Origin: Devosia aquimaris
Lineage (GTDB): Bacteria > Pseudomonadota > Alphaproteobacteria > Rhizobiales > Devosiaceae
DNA length: 64,000 bases
Direction: 5' to 3'
Assembly: GCF_020169335.1 (NCBI RefSeq)
Contig: NZ_JAIEZN010000001.1
Span: forward strand, 2,531,805-2,595,804
The notes under the pieces were generated by a model. It saw only the letters and a list, made by a program, of their open reading frames with translations, did no database searches and was not told the origin of the DNA. The position numbers and the translations under genes were made by a program. How positions within the stretch are numbered: the stretch's first letter is position 1; every line of letters begins with the position of its first letter. Positions 1-9,263 of this stretch are shown here, piece after piece.

Positions 1-949
1 CGCTGAGCCCCTGGCTGCGGCACCAATAGACCAAGGCGTCTTCGCGGCCGTGCGTCACCCACACCGTTTCAGCCCCGGTCTCGGTGATGGTCTGCTGCAA
101 TTCGCCCCAGTCGCAATGGTCCGAGATCACCAGCGGCAATTCCACCAGCGCCTGGCGCGCGCGTTGCTTGACGCTCATCCAGCCCGAGGCCTGGCACACC
201 ACAGGGTCCGGGAAGCGCCGGCTCCAGCGATCACGGATCGCCGAGGGCGGCGCGATCACAATCTGCCCCGCCAGCTCCGGCTTGGGCACGTCCAGCGCCG
301 GGCGTAATTCGCCCAGCTCGACGCCCAGCTGGGTATAGAGATCGCAAAGCGCCAGCATGGCGCCATGGAGGTAGATCGGCGCGTCATAGCCGCCGTCGCG
401 CAGCAGGGCGATCACCCGCTGCGTCTTGCCCAGGGCATAGCATCCCACCAGATGGCTGCGCTCGGGATTGTCCGCCACCGATTTGAGCAGGCGGCCGATT
501 TCGAGCGTGGGATGGGGATGCTGGAACACCGGCAGGCCAAACGTCGCTTCGGTCACCAGGAGGTCACAGGGCACCAGCTCATAGGCCTGCGCCGTCCGCT
601 CGGCCAGGCGCTTGTAGTCGCCCGTCACCACCACGCGCTGCCCGCCTTGCTCGATCAGCACCTGCGCCGACCCCAGGATGTGCCCGGCCGGAAAAAGCGT
701 GATCGTCACATCGTCGATCTGCAGCGGCACGCCAAAATCCAGCGCCTGGAACTGCCCGGCACAATCGGCGCCATAGCGCGTTTTCATGATGGCGATGGTA
801 TCAGGCGTCGCCAGCACCGCACCATGCCCCGCCCGCGCGTGGTCGGCATGGCCATGCGTGATGATGGCCCGCGCCCGCGGCACACCCGGATCGATATAGG
901 CGTCGATGGCGCGGATATGCAGATTGCGGTCGAGGATGGGACTGGCCAT
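1..949 (-). CDS. Ligase-associated DNA exonuclease (metallo-beta-lactamase fold), 3' end outside window
   Basis: The reading frame is open from an ATG at 947-949 to the window edge, about 316 residues; the family is usually about 330-340, so only a short C-terminus is missing. The metal-binding HxHxDH motif reads HGHADH near residue 37, followed by a GHILGSAQ block and a VTGDYK block, all typical of the MBL exonucleases encoded beside ATP-dependent DNA ligase and an Lhr-like helicase in bacterial DNA-repair clusters. From family knowledge, a ligase gene would be expected just left of the window. The role as a DNA-end processing nuclease is inferred from the family. Confidence 0.85.
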   Translation of the reverse strand, partial: MASPILDRNLHIRAIDAYIDPGVPRARAIITHGHADHARAGHGAVLATPDTIAIMKTRYGADCAGQFQALDFGVPLQIDDVTITLFPAGHILGSAQVLIEQGGQRVVVTGDYKRLAERTAQAYELVPCDLLVTEATFGLPVFQHPHPTLEIGRLLKSVADNPERSHLVGCYALGKTQRVIALLRDGGYDAPIYLHGAMLALCDLYTQLGVELGELRPALDVPKPELAGQIVIAPPSAIRDRWSRRFPDPVVCQASGWMSVKQRARQALVELPLVISDHCDWGELQQTITETGAETVWVTHGREDALVYWCRSQGLS

Positions 950-1053
950 GGAGATCCTTCAACGCGTCGCGGCGGGCTGCAGTTCACTCTCCACCATTTG
1001 ATGGTCGGATCATGTCAGCAGGCGGTCCACCGCCATGCTATGCGCCAGTCTCT

Positions 1054-1083
1054 CCGTCATTGCCCGCCTTGTCCGGGCAATCC
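1054..1083 (+). repeat. REP-like palindrome, type A
   Basis: A CGTC head is followed by a hairpin of the ATTGCCCGG / CCGGGCAAT type with a 5-nt loop and a CCA tail. This copy has one arm mismatch (CCCGC). It lies just downstream of the M16 protease gene. It belongs to the same family as the copies near 9.2, 9.6, 9.77 and 17.4 kb. Confidence 0.85.
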
Positions 1084-1105
1084 ATGCCCGGACCGATGCT
1101 GGGCC

Positions 1106-4015
1106 TCACATCACCTTGGTCACATTGAGCAGGCCCGGCCGCTTCTCATTGGCGCGGGAGATCGCCGCCTCCCCGCCCAGCACCACCACATGGCCATGCC
1201 GCGCGACGGCATCGACGGCCTCGGCCATGGCCTTGAAGTCGGCCGCCGTGGCACCGAGGATTTCGTCGCGCCGCTGCTGGCGCAGCGCATCGGTCGTCCC
1301 GGTCAGTTCGCGCCACATCGAGGAATAGCCCTTGGCATCGGGGAACTCGTAGCCGTCCACCCCGCCGATCACACCGATGATCGAGCGCGTCAGGTCATTG
1401 TCGCCAATCGGCGCATTGAGCGCCTTGGCCGCGCCGTCATAGGCATCGAGCGTCTTGAGCAGATTGGGGTCGCGATAGCTCAGGAAGCTGAAATTGCCCG
1501 AGGTCAGGTCAAACCGGCTGGAGCCGCCATAAGCGCCGCCCTGCACGCGGATCTTGTCCCAGAGATAAGTGGTGTTGAGGAACTTGAGCACAACGCTCGA
1601 CGCACCCGTCAGCGCGATTCCCAGCGCCTTGAGGTTGGCGCCCTTGCCCACATAATTGACCTGCGCGGGAATGATCAGCCCTTCGGACTGCGGCACCAGG
1701 CGGGCCTGCCAGTCCACCAGCCCATGGCTCCTGTTGGGCAGGCTGGCCACGAACTGGCCGACGCTGGCCTCCACGCGCTGCCACAGTGCCGCATCGGCCG
1801 TCGCATTGACCACCATGCGGCCGCTGTTGAACAACCGGTCGCGGATGGTCTTGAGCATGGCTTCCACGCTCGGCCAGTCGCTGTCGATCTGCTGCACCAG
1901 CTTGCGCAGGAACATCAGGTAGTTCACCCCGCCCATCTGCTCGGAGACCCAGCTCGCCTCGGTCAGCCCGGCCTTGAGCCGCGTGTCGACAATGGCATTG
2001 CCGCTGGGGATCATGCGCGCCTCAAAGCCCGCCTTTTCCTCCAGCGCCATCTGCTTGAAGCGTTCGCGATTGTCGAGCCGCGCGTCGAGCAGCACATCGC
2101 CCATGATGGCGAGCATCTCGTCCATCCGGTCCGGCACCGCTTTGCCCGAGAGGAAAAACCACGCGGCCGTACCGTCATCGCCCTGGCGGGCAGACAACGC
2201 CCGGTGCTGGGCAATGCCGCCGGTCGTGCGGCCAATGCGCTGCGTCAGCGCCACGAAATCCTGCTTGCTGGTGCCGGTCTGCAGCAGCGCCCGCCCGAAC
2301 AGCGGCATATAGGGCAGCATCTCGGCATCGAGCACATGCATGTCAAAGCCGAGGTCGAGGTAGACAATGCCCAGCGTCGGCAGGTCGTGGTAGAACAGGC
2401 GCGCCCCGCCCAGATTGCTCTTTTCGATGGGGACGGTGCGGCTTTCGCGCGGCAGGTCGGCCAGCGTCAGCATGGGAATCTTGGCCAGTTCGGCCGGATC
2501 ATCCACCTCTTCCTGCAGCGCCTTGAGCCGCTCGGTCTCCGCCTGCGTCGCGTCCAGCGCGGCCGCGTCCATGCCGGCGCGCACGGTTTCCAGAACGCTG
2601 GCCTCTTCGGCGGCCTCGCGTGCACCCTGCTCGGGATCCGCGCTCAGCGTCACCGTGGTGCGATGCATATTGTCCAGGAACAGCCGGCGGATCTCGCGGG
2701 CAAAATGCCCATCCTGCGCCTTGGCCTTGAGCGCGCTCAGCGCCTCTTCAAAGGCCAGCGGCGCCAGCGGGTCCCCGCCATGCAGCCAGGTCCCCAGCGC
2801 ATTGAACATATAGACCATGCCGCGCGGATAGGAGCCGGTGTTGTTTTCGCGCAGCGAGAACTCGAAGGTATTGGCTGCCGCTTCCAGCTGCTCGGCATCG
2901 AAGCCCTTGTTGGCAATGTCCTCCAGCGTGGAGAGGATCAGCGCTTCCACCTTGCCCGCGTCGGCAGGGTCGATCCCCTTCATGCCGAAACTGGCCATGG
3001 GCTGGCGCATGCCGCTGCCGATGCCGCCGCCAGTCATGCCCTCGCCCAACCCGCTCTCGGTCAGCGCCTTGCGCAGCGGCGCCGCCGAATTGCCAGCCAA
3101 GAGGTAACTCAGCATGCCATGGCTGATCTGTTCCTCGCGATCCGCCGGCGGATCGATCAGCCAGTTGACCGACACCATGCCATCGCGCGGCTTGCCCTCT
3201 TCCTTGGAGCCGGCATAGGTGGCCACGATCTGGCGCGGCGCGTTGAAGCGCGGCTGCAGCCCCACCTCGGCATCGACCGGCGCCCGCTCGAACTGGCTGA
3301 AATAGTCATCCAGGATCGCCAGACGCTGGTTGGCGTCGTCATCGCCCGAAAAGAACGCCCGCGTATTGGACGGGTGGTAGTGCGTCCGATGGAATGCCTT
3401 GAACTGTTCAAAGGTCAGGTCGGGAATGGCCTTGGGGTCGCCGCCCGAGCTCTTGCCATAGGTGATGTCGGGATAAAGCGAGTGCTGGGCGATATTGCGC
3501 ATCACCGCGTCCGGCGAGGAATAGACGCCCTTCATCTCGTTGAACACCACGCCCTTGTAGACCAGCGGCGCGTTCACATCCTCCAGCTCATAGTGCCAGC
3601 CTTCCTGAAGGAACGTTTCCTCGGTCAGCAGCGGGAAGAACACCGCGTCCAGATAGACATCCACCAGATTGTAGAAGTCTTTGAGGTTCTGGCTGGCCAC
3701 CGGATAGGCCGTCTTGTCCGGAAAGGTCATGGCATTGAGGAAGGTGTTGAGGCTCCCCTTGACCAGCTCCACGAACGGCTTCTTGACTGGATATTTCCGG
3801 CTGCCGCACAGCACCGAATGCTCGAGGATATGGGCGATGCCGGTCGAATCCTCCGGCGGCGTCTTGAAGGTGATGCCGAACACCTTGTTCTCGTCGTCAT
3901 TGACCAGGCTGAGCACCTCGGCCCCGGTCTTTTTGTGGCGGAACAACTGGGCCTGCGAATTGACCTCCGCAATATGCTCGTCGCGGATCAGTTCGAAGGC
4001 GGAATGGTGGGACAT
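1106..4015 (-). CDS. Insulinase-family (M16C, PreP-like) zinc metalloprotease
   Basis: About 969 residues from the ATG at 4013-4015, the usual size for M16C presequence-protease-like enzymes, which are single chains of two fused M16 halves. The inverted zinc motif HxxEH is HILEH at residues 62-66, followed by SVLCGSRKYPVKKPF and LNAMTFPDKTAYP, characteristic of PreP/Cym1. It should degrade short unfolded peptides. No signal peptide is visible, so the cytoplasm is likely. A non-ATG start 13 codons upstream is open but gives a low-complexity extension, so I prefer the internal ATG. It is transcribed alone; a REP-like palindrome lies after its stop. Confidence 0.88.
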   Translation of the reverse strand: MSHHSAFELIRDEHIAEVNSQAQLFRHKKTGAEVLSLVNDDENKVFGITFKTPPEDSTGIAHILEHSVLCGSRKYPVKKPFVELVKGSLNTFLNAMTFPDKTAYPVASQNLKDFYNLVDVYLDAVFFPLLTEETFLQEGWHYELEDVNAPLVYKGVVFNEMKGVYSSPDAVMRNIAQHSLYPDITYGKSSGGDPKAIPDLTFEQFKAFHRTHYHPSNTRAFFSGDDDANQRLAILDDYFSQFERAPVDAEVGLQPRFNAPRQIVATYAGSKEEGKPRDGMVSVNWLIDPPADREEQISHGMLSYLLAGNSAAPLRKALTESGLGEGMTGGGIGSGMRQPMASFGMKGIDPADAGKVEALILSTLEDIANKGFDAEQLEAAANTFEFSLRENNTGSYPRGMVYMFNALGTWLHGGDPLAPLAFEEALSALKAKAQDGHFAREIRRLFLDNMHRTTVTLSADPEQGAREAAEEASVLETVRAGMDAAALDATQAETERLKALQEEVDDPAELAKIPMLTLADLPRESRTVPIEKSNLGGARLFYHDLPTLGIVYLDLGFDMHVLDAEMLPYMPLFGRALLQTGTSKQDFVALTQRIGRTTGGIAQHRALSARQGDDGTAAWFFLSGKAVPDRMDEMLAIMGDVLLDARLDNRERFKQMALEEKAGFEARMIPSGNAIVDTRLKAGLTEASWVSEQMGGVNYLMFLRKLVQQIDSDWPSVEAMLKTIRDRLFNSGRMVVNATADAALWQRVEASVGQFVASLPNRSHGLVDWQARLVPQSEGLIIPAQVNYVGKGANLKALGIALTGASSVVLKFLNTTYLWDKIRVQGGAYGGSSRFDLTSGNFSFLSYRDPNLLKTLDAYDGAAKALNAPIGDNDLTRSIIGVIGGVDGYEFPDAKGYSSMWRELTGTTDALRQQRRDEILGATAADFKAMAEAVDAVARHGHVVVLGGEAAISRANEKRPGLLNVTKVM

Positions 4016-4133
4016 GGAAAATCTCGGAAGCGGACGTCGGGGAGTGACCCCCAACGTAGGGAGGTGAACCCCGATCCGCTAGGGGGTCACCAACCTCTGA
4101 TCCGAACTTCGCCTGTCAGGCCGCGGGCTGGCC

Positions 4134-5108
4134 TCACACCCCGCCGCGGATATCGGGCTTGACGCTCTTCTCGTACCATTCGCCCAATTGCCCCATCAGC
4201 GCCGGGAAGAGGCTCTTCTGCTCGCTCGCCGCAACATTGTCGGCCAGCTGCTCGGGCTTGCTGACCCCGGCGATCACGGTGCTCACCTGCGGATGGTCCA
4301 GGATCCAGCGCAGCGCGAACTGGCTCATCGGCATGGCCTCCGGCGCCAGTCCCTTGAGCTCGGCCACCAGTTCGATACCCCGCGCAAACGGCAGGCCCGA
4401 GAAAGTCTCACCCACCGAAAACGCCTGGCCATCAGCATTGTAGCTGCGGTGGTCGGTCGCCGCGAACCGCGTTTCCTTGTCGAACTTGCCGGTCAGCAGC
4501 CCGCTGGCCAGCGGCAGGCGCACGATGATGCCCACGTCCTGTTCGGCCGCCTTGGGCAGCAGCAGCTCCGCCGCGTCCTGGCGCAACAGGTTGAAGATGA
4601 TCTGCAGCGTCGCGCAGCCGGGCTGCTCGAGGCAGATCAGCCCTTCCTCGATGGTCTCGACGCTGGCGCCCCAGTGGCGCACCAGCCCCTCGGCCTTGAG
4701 CTCATCCATCCAGCCGAACACCGCGCCATCGCGCAGCACTTCGGTGGGCACGCAATGCAGCTGCGCCAGGTCCAGCGTCGCCACGCCCAGCCGCTTGGCC
4801 GAGCCTTCAAGGCTCGCCCGCAGGCCATCCTTGCTGTAATTGTTGGGAAACAGCCCGCCGCCGCGACCGAGCTTGGTGGCCACATGCACGTCCGGCCCCT
4901 TGGCATGGTTGCCGATGCGGCTTTCGGTCAGCCCGCCGCCATAGACATCGGCCGTGTCCCAGAAGCTCACGCCAGACGCATTGGCTGCGTCCAGGATCGC
5001 GGCAGCGGTCTCATCGCCCACCGGCCCGAAGTCGCCGCCCAGCTGCCAGCAGCCCAGCCCGATCTCGCTGACGTCATAGCCCGTCTTGCCCAGTCGCCGC
5101 GTTTTCAT
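4134..5108 (-). CDS. Aldo/keto reductase
   Basis: 324 residues. The N-terminus MKTRRLGKTGYDVSEIGLG, FWDTADVYGGG (catalytic Asp and Tyr region) and a lysine in the HVATKLGRGG block fit the NADPH-dependent aldo/keto reductase barrel. The C-terminal STVIAGVSKPEQLADN is the usual cofactor-binding segment. The substrate cannot be told from sequence. Its ATG lies inside the 3' end of the upstream ABC exporter gene (35-bp overlap in another frame), so the two are probably co-transcribed and translationally coupled. Confidence 0.88.
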   Translation of the reverse strand: MKTRRLGKTGYDVSEIGLGCWQLGGDFGPVGDETAAAILDAANASGVSFWDTADVYGGGLTESRIGNHAKGPDVHVATKLGRGGGLFPNNYSKDGLRASLEGSAKRLGVATLDLAQLHCVPTEVLRDGAVFGWMDELKAEGLVRHWGASVETIEEGLICLEQPGCATLQIIFNLLRQDAAELLLPKAAEQDVGIIVRLPLASGLLTGKFDKETRFAATDHRSYNADGQAFSVGETFSGLPFARGIELVAELKGLAPEAMPMSQFALRWILDHPQVSTVIAGVSKPEQLADNVAASEQKSLFPALMGQLGEWYEKSVKPDIRGGV

Positions 5109-6801
5109 GCTCTGTCTCCGTCCTCTGTTCGTCAGCCGCCAGCACGATCACCTGGTCGTCCGGTCCGATCACGCTGCGCCGGTGTGTTATGGCCAGGATG
5201 GTCATGCCACCCATCAGCCGCCGCAACTCGCCCATGATGGCCGCTTCGGTGGCTTCGTCCAGTGCCGAACTGGCCTCGTCCAGAAACAGCACCTTGGGGT
5301 CCGCGTAAAGGGCCCTCGCGATGGATACACGCTGCCTTTCCCCACCCGAGAGCTTGAGCCCGCGTTCGCCCACCGTGGTCTCGAACCCGTCCGGCAGCCC
5401 CTCGATGAACGCCAGAATCGAGGCCTTGGCCGCAGCCTTGCGCAGACGTGCGGCATCAAAGGGGCGCCCCAGCACGATATTGGTCGCCAGGCTGTCGTTG
5501 AGCAGCATCACATCCTGCGGCACCACGCCGACCGCCTCATACCAGCTCGCCCGGTCGATGCCCTTGAGATCGACGCCATCGACCACAATGCGCCCCGCGG
5601 TCGGCTCCAGCGATTTGAGCGCCAGCTTGAACAGCGTGCTCTTGCCCGCCCCCGTGGGCCCGGTCACGAAGGTCAACTGCCCGGGCCCCGCCACAAAGCT
5701 CACATCCTCGACCGTCTGCCGCGTGCCATAGCGGAACCCGACGTCCTCAAAGCGCAGTTCGCCGCGCTTCACCACCAGCGCGGTCGTCGCGCCGTGGGCC
5801 ACATCGTCGGGCGCCATCCACATGCGGGCAAAGGGCATGAACCGTGTTGCCGCCCGCATCACCTCGTCCACCGAAGTCCCGATCATCTCGAAGGGCTGGT
5901 TGAGCTGCACCAGGATCATGTTGATCAGAACGATATCGCCGACGCTGAGTTCGCCGGCCGCATAGCGCGGCAACAGCAGCCAATAGGTCACCGCCAGCTG
6001 CACCGCGAGCGCCCCGCCGAAAATGCCGGCCAGCAGGATGCGGCGGCGTGACCAGCTCACCCACGAACTGCGCGACAGATTGGCCACCGCCGAAAATTTC
6101 TGGCTGATCCAGCGATCGCCGTTGAAATAGCGCAGGGTCTCCATGGCGTTGACCGCATTGCCCATGAAGCGCGCATTGTCCTGCTGCGCGGTAATGGCCC
6201 GGTCCAGCCAGGGCCGCGTCCAGCGATTGGCCAGATAGGTCAGCCCGATAAAAAACGTCCCATAAATGGCGACGATCAGCATCAGTTCGACATTGATCAC
6301 CGTGCCCACCAGTCCCGCAGCCAACACTATCTGCGCCGTGCCGGGGATGAAGACGATCATCGCCAGCTGCAGCAGCGCATAGACCGAATTCTGCCCCTGC
6401 CCGCGCGCGGTCTGGATCGCCACCGGATTGTGGTCGATGAAAAAGCTGCCCGGCTTGCGCAGCAGCACGGAAAAGAACTGCGTCGCGGCGATGAAATTGA
6501 GGTTCTCCGCCGCGATCACCGACAGATAGTTGATCGAATAGCCGGAAATGGTGAGCACGCCGCGCATCAGCGCATAGGCCAGAAACCCCAGCAGCACCCC
6601 GCCGGCCACATCGCCTGCCGTCAGCTGGTCGATCAGCCGCGAGAACACATAGGGCGTCGCCACGGCCAGCACGGCACTGACCAGCACCACCAGTGCCACG
6701 CCCGCCAGCATCCAGCGTTCCTCGGCCAGAAAGCGCCCATAGATGCTCTTGAGGGGCGGCCAGATCATCGACCAGTCAGGCTTGTCGTCCGTTTCGGTCA
6801 T
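5074..6801 (-). CDS. ABC transporter, fused permease and ATP-binding protein
   Basis: 575 residues. The N-terminal half carries about six membrane segments of an exporter-type domain. The nucleotide-binding domain has Walker A GPTGAGKST at about 381-389, signature LSGGERQR at 484-491, Walker B VLFLDEAS at 504-511 and the H-loop ITHRR. Half-size exporters of this kind act as dimers in the inner membrane. The cargo is unknown. The gene ends inside the start of the aldo/keto reductase gene. The short C-terminal tail after the H-loop lacks any added domain. Confidence 0.88.
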   Translation of the reverse strand: MTETDDKPDWSMIWPPLKSIYGRFLAEERWMLAGVALVVLVSAVLAVATPYVFSRLIDQLTAGDVAGGVLLGFLAYALMRGVLTISGYSINYLSVIAAENLNFIAATQFFSVLLRKPGSFFIDHNPVAIQTARGQGQNSVYALLQLAMIVFIPGTAQIVLAAGLVGTVINVELMLIVAIYGTFFIGLTYLANRWTRPWLDRAITAQQDNARFMGNAVNAMETLRYFNGDRWISQKFSAVANLSRSSWVSWSRRRILLAGIFGGALAVQLAVTYWLLLPRYAAGELSVGDIVLINMILVQLNQPFEMIGTSVDEVMRAATRFMPFARMWMAPDDVAHGATTALVVKRGELRFEDVGFRYGTRQTVEDVSFVAGPGQLTFVTGPTGAGKSTLFKLALKSLEPTAGRIVVDGVDLKGIDRASWYEAVGVVPQDVMLLNDSLATNIVLGRPFDAARLRKAAAKASILAFIEGLPDGFETTVGERGLKLSGGERQRVSIARALYADPKVLFLDEASSALDEATEAAIMGELRRLMGGMTILAITHRRSVIGPDDQVIVLAADEQRTETEHENAATGQDGL

Positions 6802-6907
6802 GGCAATGGCTTTGCAAAAGCCCGAGACTGACCGCAGCCAGACGCGTGGTCAACCCGTTCCAAGCACCGGTTTTTTTGCCCCCACGTGCAGGGGCGGGGC
6901 AAACCGC

Positions 6908-7585
6908 CTATTCGAAATAGTCAGGATGGTCAGCAATGGTCTGGCTGAGCAGGAGTTCGGCCCGCGCCAGATGCGCCCGCATCGCCGCTTCGGCCGCGGC
7001 TACATCCCCCGCCGCCACGGCGGCCACGATCACCTTGTGCTCGTCGATCGCCACGCGCGACGACGACGCGCCCAGGGTCAGGTAGCGCACGCGGTCGAGC
7101 TGCATCTTGTGGTCATCGATCAATTGCCAGGCGTATTCCACATTGGTCAGCCGGGCGAGTGTACGGTGGAAGCGTTCGTCCAGCGTGTGAAAACCGCGGC
7201 TGTCGCCTGCTGCCGAGGCCGCTTCCTGGTCTTCGATCAGTCCGGCCAGCACCGTTGCGGCATCGCGCGGATTGGCCGCGAGGCGCCGAACGATTTCCAC
7301 TTCGATGGATTCTCGGATGAACCGGCTCTGGCGAACCCCGTCGGGCGAGATCTTCTTGACCACCGTGGCGCGCTTGGGCCGGATCAGCAGCAGGCCCTGC
7401 TGCGCCAGCCGGATGAAGGCCTCGCGCACCGGCTGGCGCGAGACGCCATAGCGGCCGGCAATGTCGCTTTCCGAGATCACGTCGCCGGGCTTGAGCGCCA
7501 TGCTGACGATTTCGTCGCGCAATGCGCTGACCACGCGCATCGCCATGGTCTCTTCGCCGATTTCCAGCACCGTCTTGGCCGCCAT
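6908..7585 (-). CDS. GntR-family (FCD domain) transcriptional regulator
   Basis: 225 residues from the ATG at 7583-7585, preceded by GGGGGTGA at suitable spacing. A longer open frame upstream lacks a ribosome site. The N-terminal winged helix includes YGVSRQPVREAFIRLAQQGLL, and the C-terminal FCD domain holds the Asp/His residues that usually bind metal (ERFHRTLARL, DEHKVIVAAV, MRAHL). It lies 104 bp downstream of, and on the same strand as, a Gfo/Idh/MocA dehydrogenase, so it may control sugar or sugar-acid metabolism involving that gene. The ligand is unknown. Confidence 0.88.
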   Translation of the reverse strand: MAAKTVLEIGEETMAMRVVSALRDEIVSMALKPGDVISESDIAGRYGVSRQPVREAFIRLAQQGLLLIRPKRATVVKKISPDGVRQSRFIRESIEVEIVRRLAANPRDAATVLAGLIEDQEAASAAGDSRGFHTLDERFHRTLARLTNVEYAWQLIDDHKMQLDRVRYLTLGASSSRVAIDEHKVIVAAVAAGDVAAAEAAMRAHLARAELLLSQTIADHPDYFE

Positions 7586-7689
7586 TGTTGTCACCCCCGC
7601 CAACCATGGGCCGGATCGGCCGCCCAATTCTCTAGCCCAATGCCGGACATCCACAGAATTATGGCGTCCGGCCCGGTTCGGCAGGCACC

Positions 7690-8991
7690 TTAGAGCGTGA
7701 TCCCCGCCGCCTTGAGCATTTCGTCCACGAAGATCCGCTCGCCATTGCGGGCGATCGACTGGTTGGCCGCAATGCCGGTCAGGATCGACCAGGCGCCCGA
7801 CACCTGGTCCGAGGCGCGGCCATATTTGTCCGCTTCCATGTTTTCCGGGTCAAACAGATAGCCCAGCATGATCGGGTCCGCCCCGCCATGGCTGCCCTTG
7901 CCGGTCCACACATCGATCTTCTGTGGCAGGCCACCGGCAATATGCAGCTCGGTGAACATGGCCTCGGTCTCGTCGCGCTCGCGATGCCCGCCGGCGAACA
8001 CGCCATGCACCTCGATATGCTTGTGCGTCAGCTCGCCCTTGGTGCCGTGGAACTTCACCTCCAGCCCTTCCCAGGGGGAATAGGCCACCAGCGTATAGTT
8101 CAGCGACGTGCCCGAGGAATATTGCGCCTGCACCTGCATGGTGTCCTCGATGGTGATGTCATCGGCGAACACGCATTTGTCGCGCCAGTAGCCGTCATCA
8201 TCCTCGGCATCGAGATAGAGTTCCTTGAGCGCCTCGTCGGCCTCCAGGTCCATCCTGAATTCGCATTTCTCCGCCACCGGGCAGGTATGGCAGCGCTCGC
8301 CATGGCCTTCGAGCCCCAGCTTGATCGCCATTTCGGGCGTGTAGAAATCGCGCTTGCCGATGGCCGTCACGCTCTTGGGTGTCGAGCCCACCCACCAGTT
8401 GAGCAGATCGAAGTGATGGGTCGACTTGTGCACCAGCAGGCCACCGGACTTGTCCTTGTAGCGGTGCCAGCGGCGGAAATAGTCCGCGCCATGCACCCGG
8501 TCGAGATACCAGCGGAAATCCACCGCCGTGATCTCGCCGATGGCGCCGCTGAGCAGGATATCCTTGAGCTGGGTGCGCGCTGGCGAATAGCGATAGTTGA
8601 AGGTCACGGTGACCTTCTTGCCGCTCTCGCGCTGCGCGTCGAGGATGCGTTTCAGCCGCGCCACGTCGATGGTCATCGGCTTTTCGGTCATCACATTGCG
8701 GCCGGCCTTGAGCGCCCGCACGATATATTCGTCGTGCAGATAATCCGGCACGGTCACGATCACCGTGTCGGGGTCCTGCTCGCTCAGCATCTTGTCGAAA
8801 TCTTCGGCCAGATAGGTGGCAATGCCATTGCCCGTCTTGTCGGGCACCTTGTGCGCCGACAGCGCCAGCCGGCTCTGGTTGACGTCGCACAGGCCAACCA
8901 GTTCGGCGCTCTCGGCATGGGTGATGGCAACCGCGTCGCGGAACATCTGGTGACGTCCGCCGGTGCCGACAATGGCGAATTTCTTGGTCAT
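7690..8991 (-). CDS. Gfo/Idh/MocA-family oxidoreductase with a four-cysteine insertion
   Basis: 433 residues from the ATG at 8989-8991. The N-terminal Rossmann fold opens with FAIVGTGGR, the family EKP motif is at 103-105 (MTEKP), and the C-terminal domain carries HKSTHHFDLLNWW near 188-200. Members oxidise or epimerise sugars and inositols with NAD(P). Unusually, Cys234, Cys237, Cys243 and Cys273 sit close together (CHTCPVAEKC and DKCVF), which would suit a structural metal site. The nominal frame extends 35 codons upstream without a credible ribosome site. A GntR regulator gene follows on the same strand. The substrate is unknown. Confidence 0.87.
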   Translation of the reverse strand: MTKKFAIVGTGGRHQMFRDAVAITHAESAELVGLCDVNQSRLALSAHKVPDKTGNGIATYLAEDFDKMLSEQDPDTVIVTVPDYLHDEYIVRALKAGRNVMTEKPMTIDVARLKRILDAQRESGKKVTVTFNYRYSPARTQLKDILLSGAIGEITAVDFRWYLDRVHGADYFRRWHRYKDKSGGLLVHKSTHHFDLLNWWVGSTPKSVTAIGKRDFYTPEMAIKLGLEGHGERCHTCPVAEKCEFRMDLEADEALKELYLDAEDDDGYWRDKCVFADDITIEDTMQVQAQYSSGTSLNYTLVAYSPWEGLEVKFHGTKGELTHKHIEVHGVFAGGHRERDETEAMFTELHIAGGLPQKIDVWTGKGSHGGADPIMLGYLFDPENMEADKYGRASDQVSGAWSILTGIAANQSIARNGERIFVDEMLKAAGITL

Positions 8992-9165
8992 CTGCTGAAG
9001 GATTCTTGCTGCTGGAAGAAGGCCGAACCGGCCGGTTACATCTACCATACAAGATTTCCGAGCAACCCGGTAGGGGCAAATCGCGCCCCTCGGCAATTTG
9101 CCTGCAGCCTGGCCCCAATCCGTCCTTCATCGCCCGGCCAGCACAGGCAAGCCAGCACTTCAGCC

Positions 9166-9195
9166 TGGATCACCCGGACAAGCCGGGTGATGACG
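9166..9195 (-). repeat. REP-like palindrome, type B (inverted orientation)
   Basis: Hairpin arms ATCACCCGG and CCGGGTGAT around the loop CTTGT, with the CGTC head at the right end, so the element points leftwards. It pairs in opposite orientation with the type A copy at 9234-9263 on the 3' side of the GIY-YIG gene. Confidence 0.9.
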
Positions 9196-9233
9196 GCGTT
9201 CAGAGCAGAATAGCAAATGGGCCCCAATCTCTC

Positions 9234-9263
9234 CGTCATTGCCCGGCTTGTCCGGGCAATCCA
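9234..9263 (+). repeat. REP-like palindrome, type A, abutting the GIY-YIG stop codon
   Basis: Perfect 9-bp arms ATTGCCCGG and CCGGGCAAT around CTTGT, with a CGTC head and CCA tail. Its last base is immediately adjacent to the TAG stop codon of the GIY-YIG gene (9264-9266). Confidence 0.92.

Noticed and set aside
365..4162. 1265-codon open frame on the plus strand
   Set aside because: It is the antisense shadow of the M16 protease gene; the protein is His/Arg/Gly-rich without any domain, as expected for complementary GC-rich sequence.
6868..6905. Possible terminator after the GntR gene
   Set aside because: The GC hairpin is preceded, not followed, by the T run in either reading direction.
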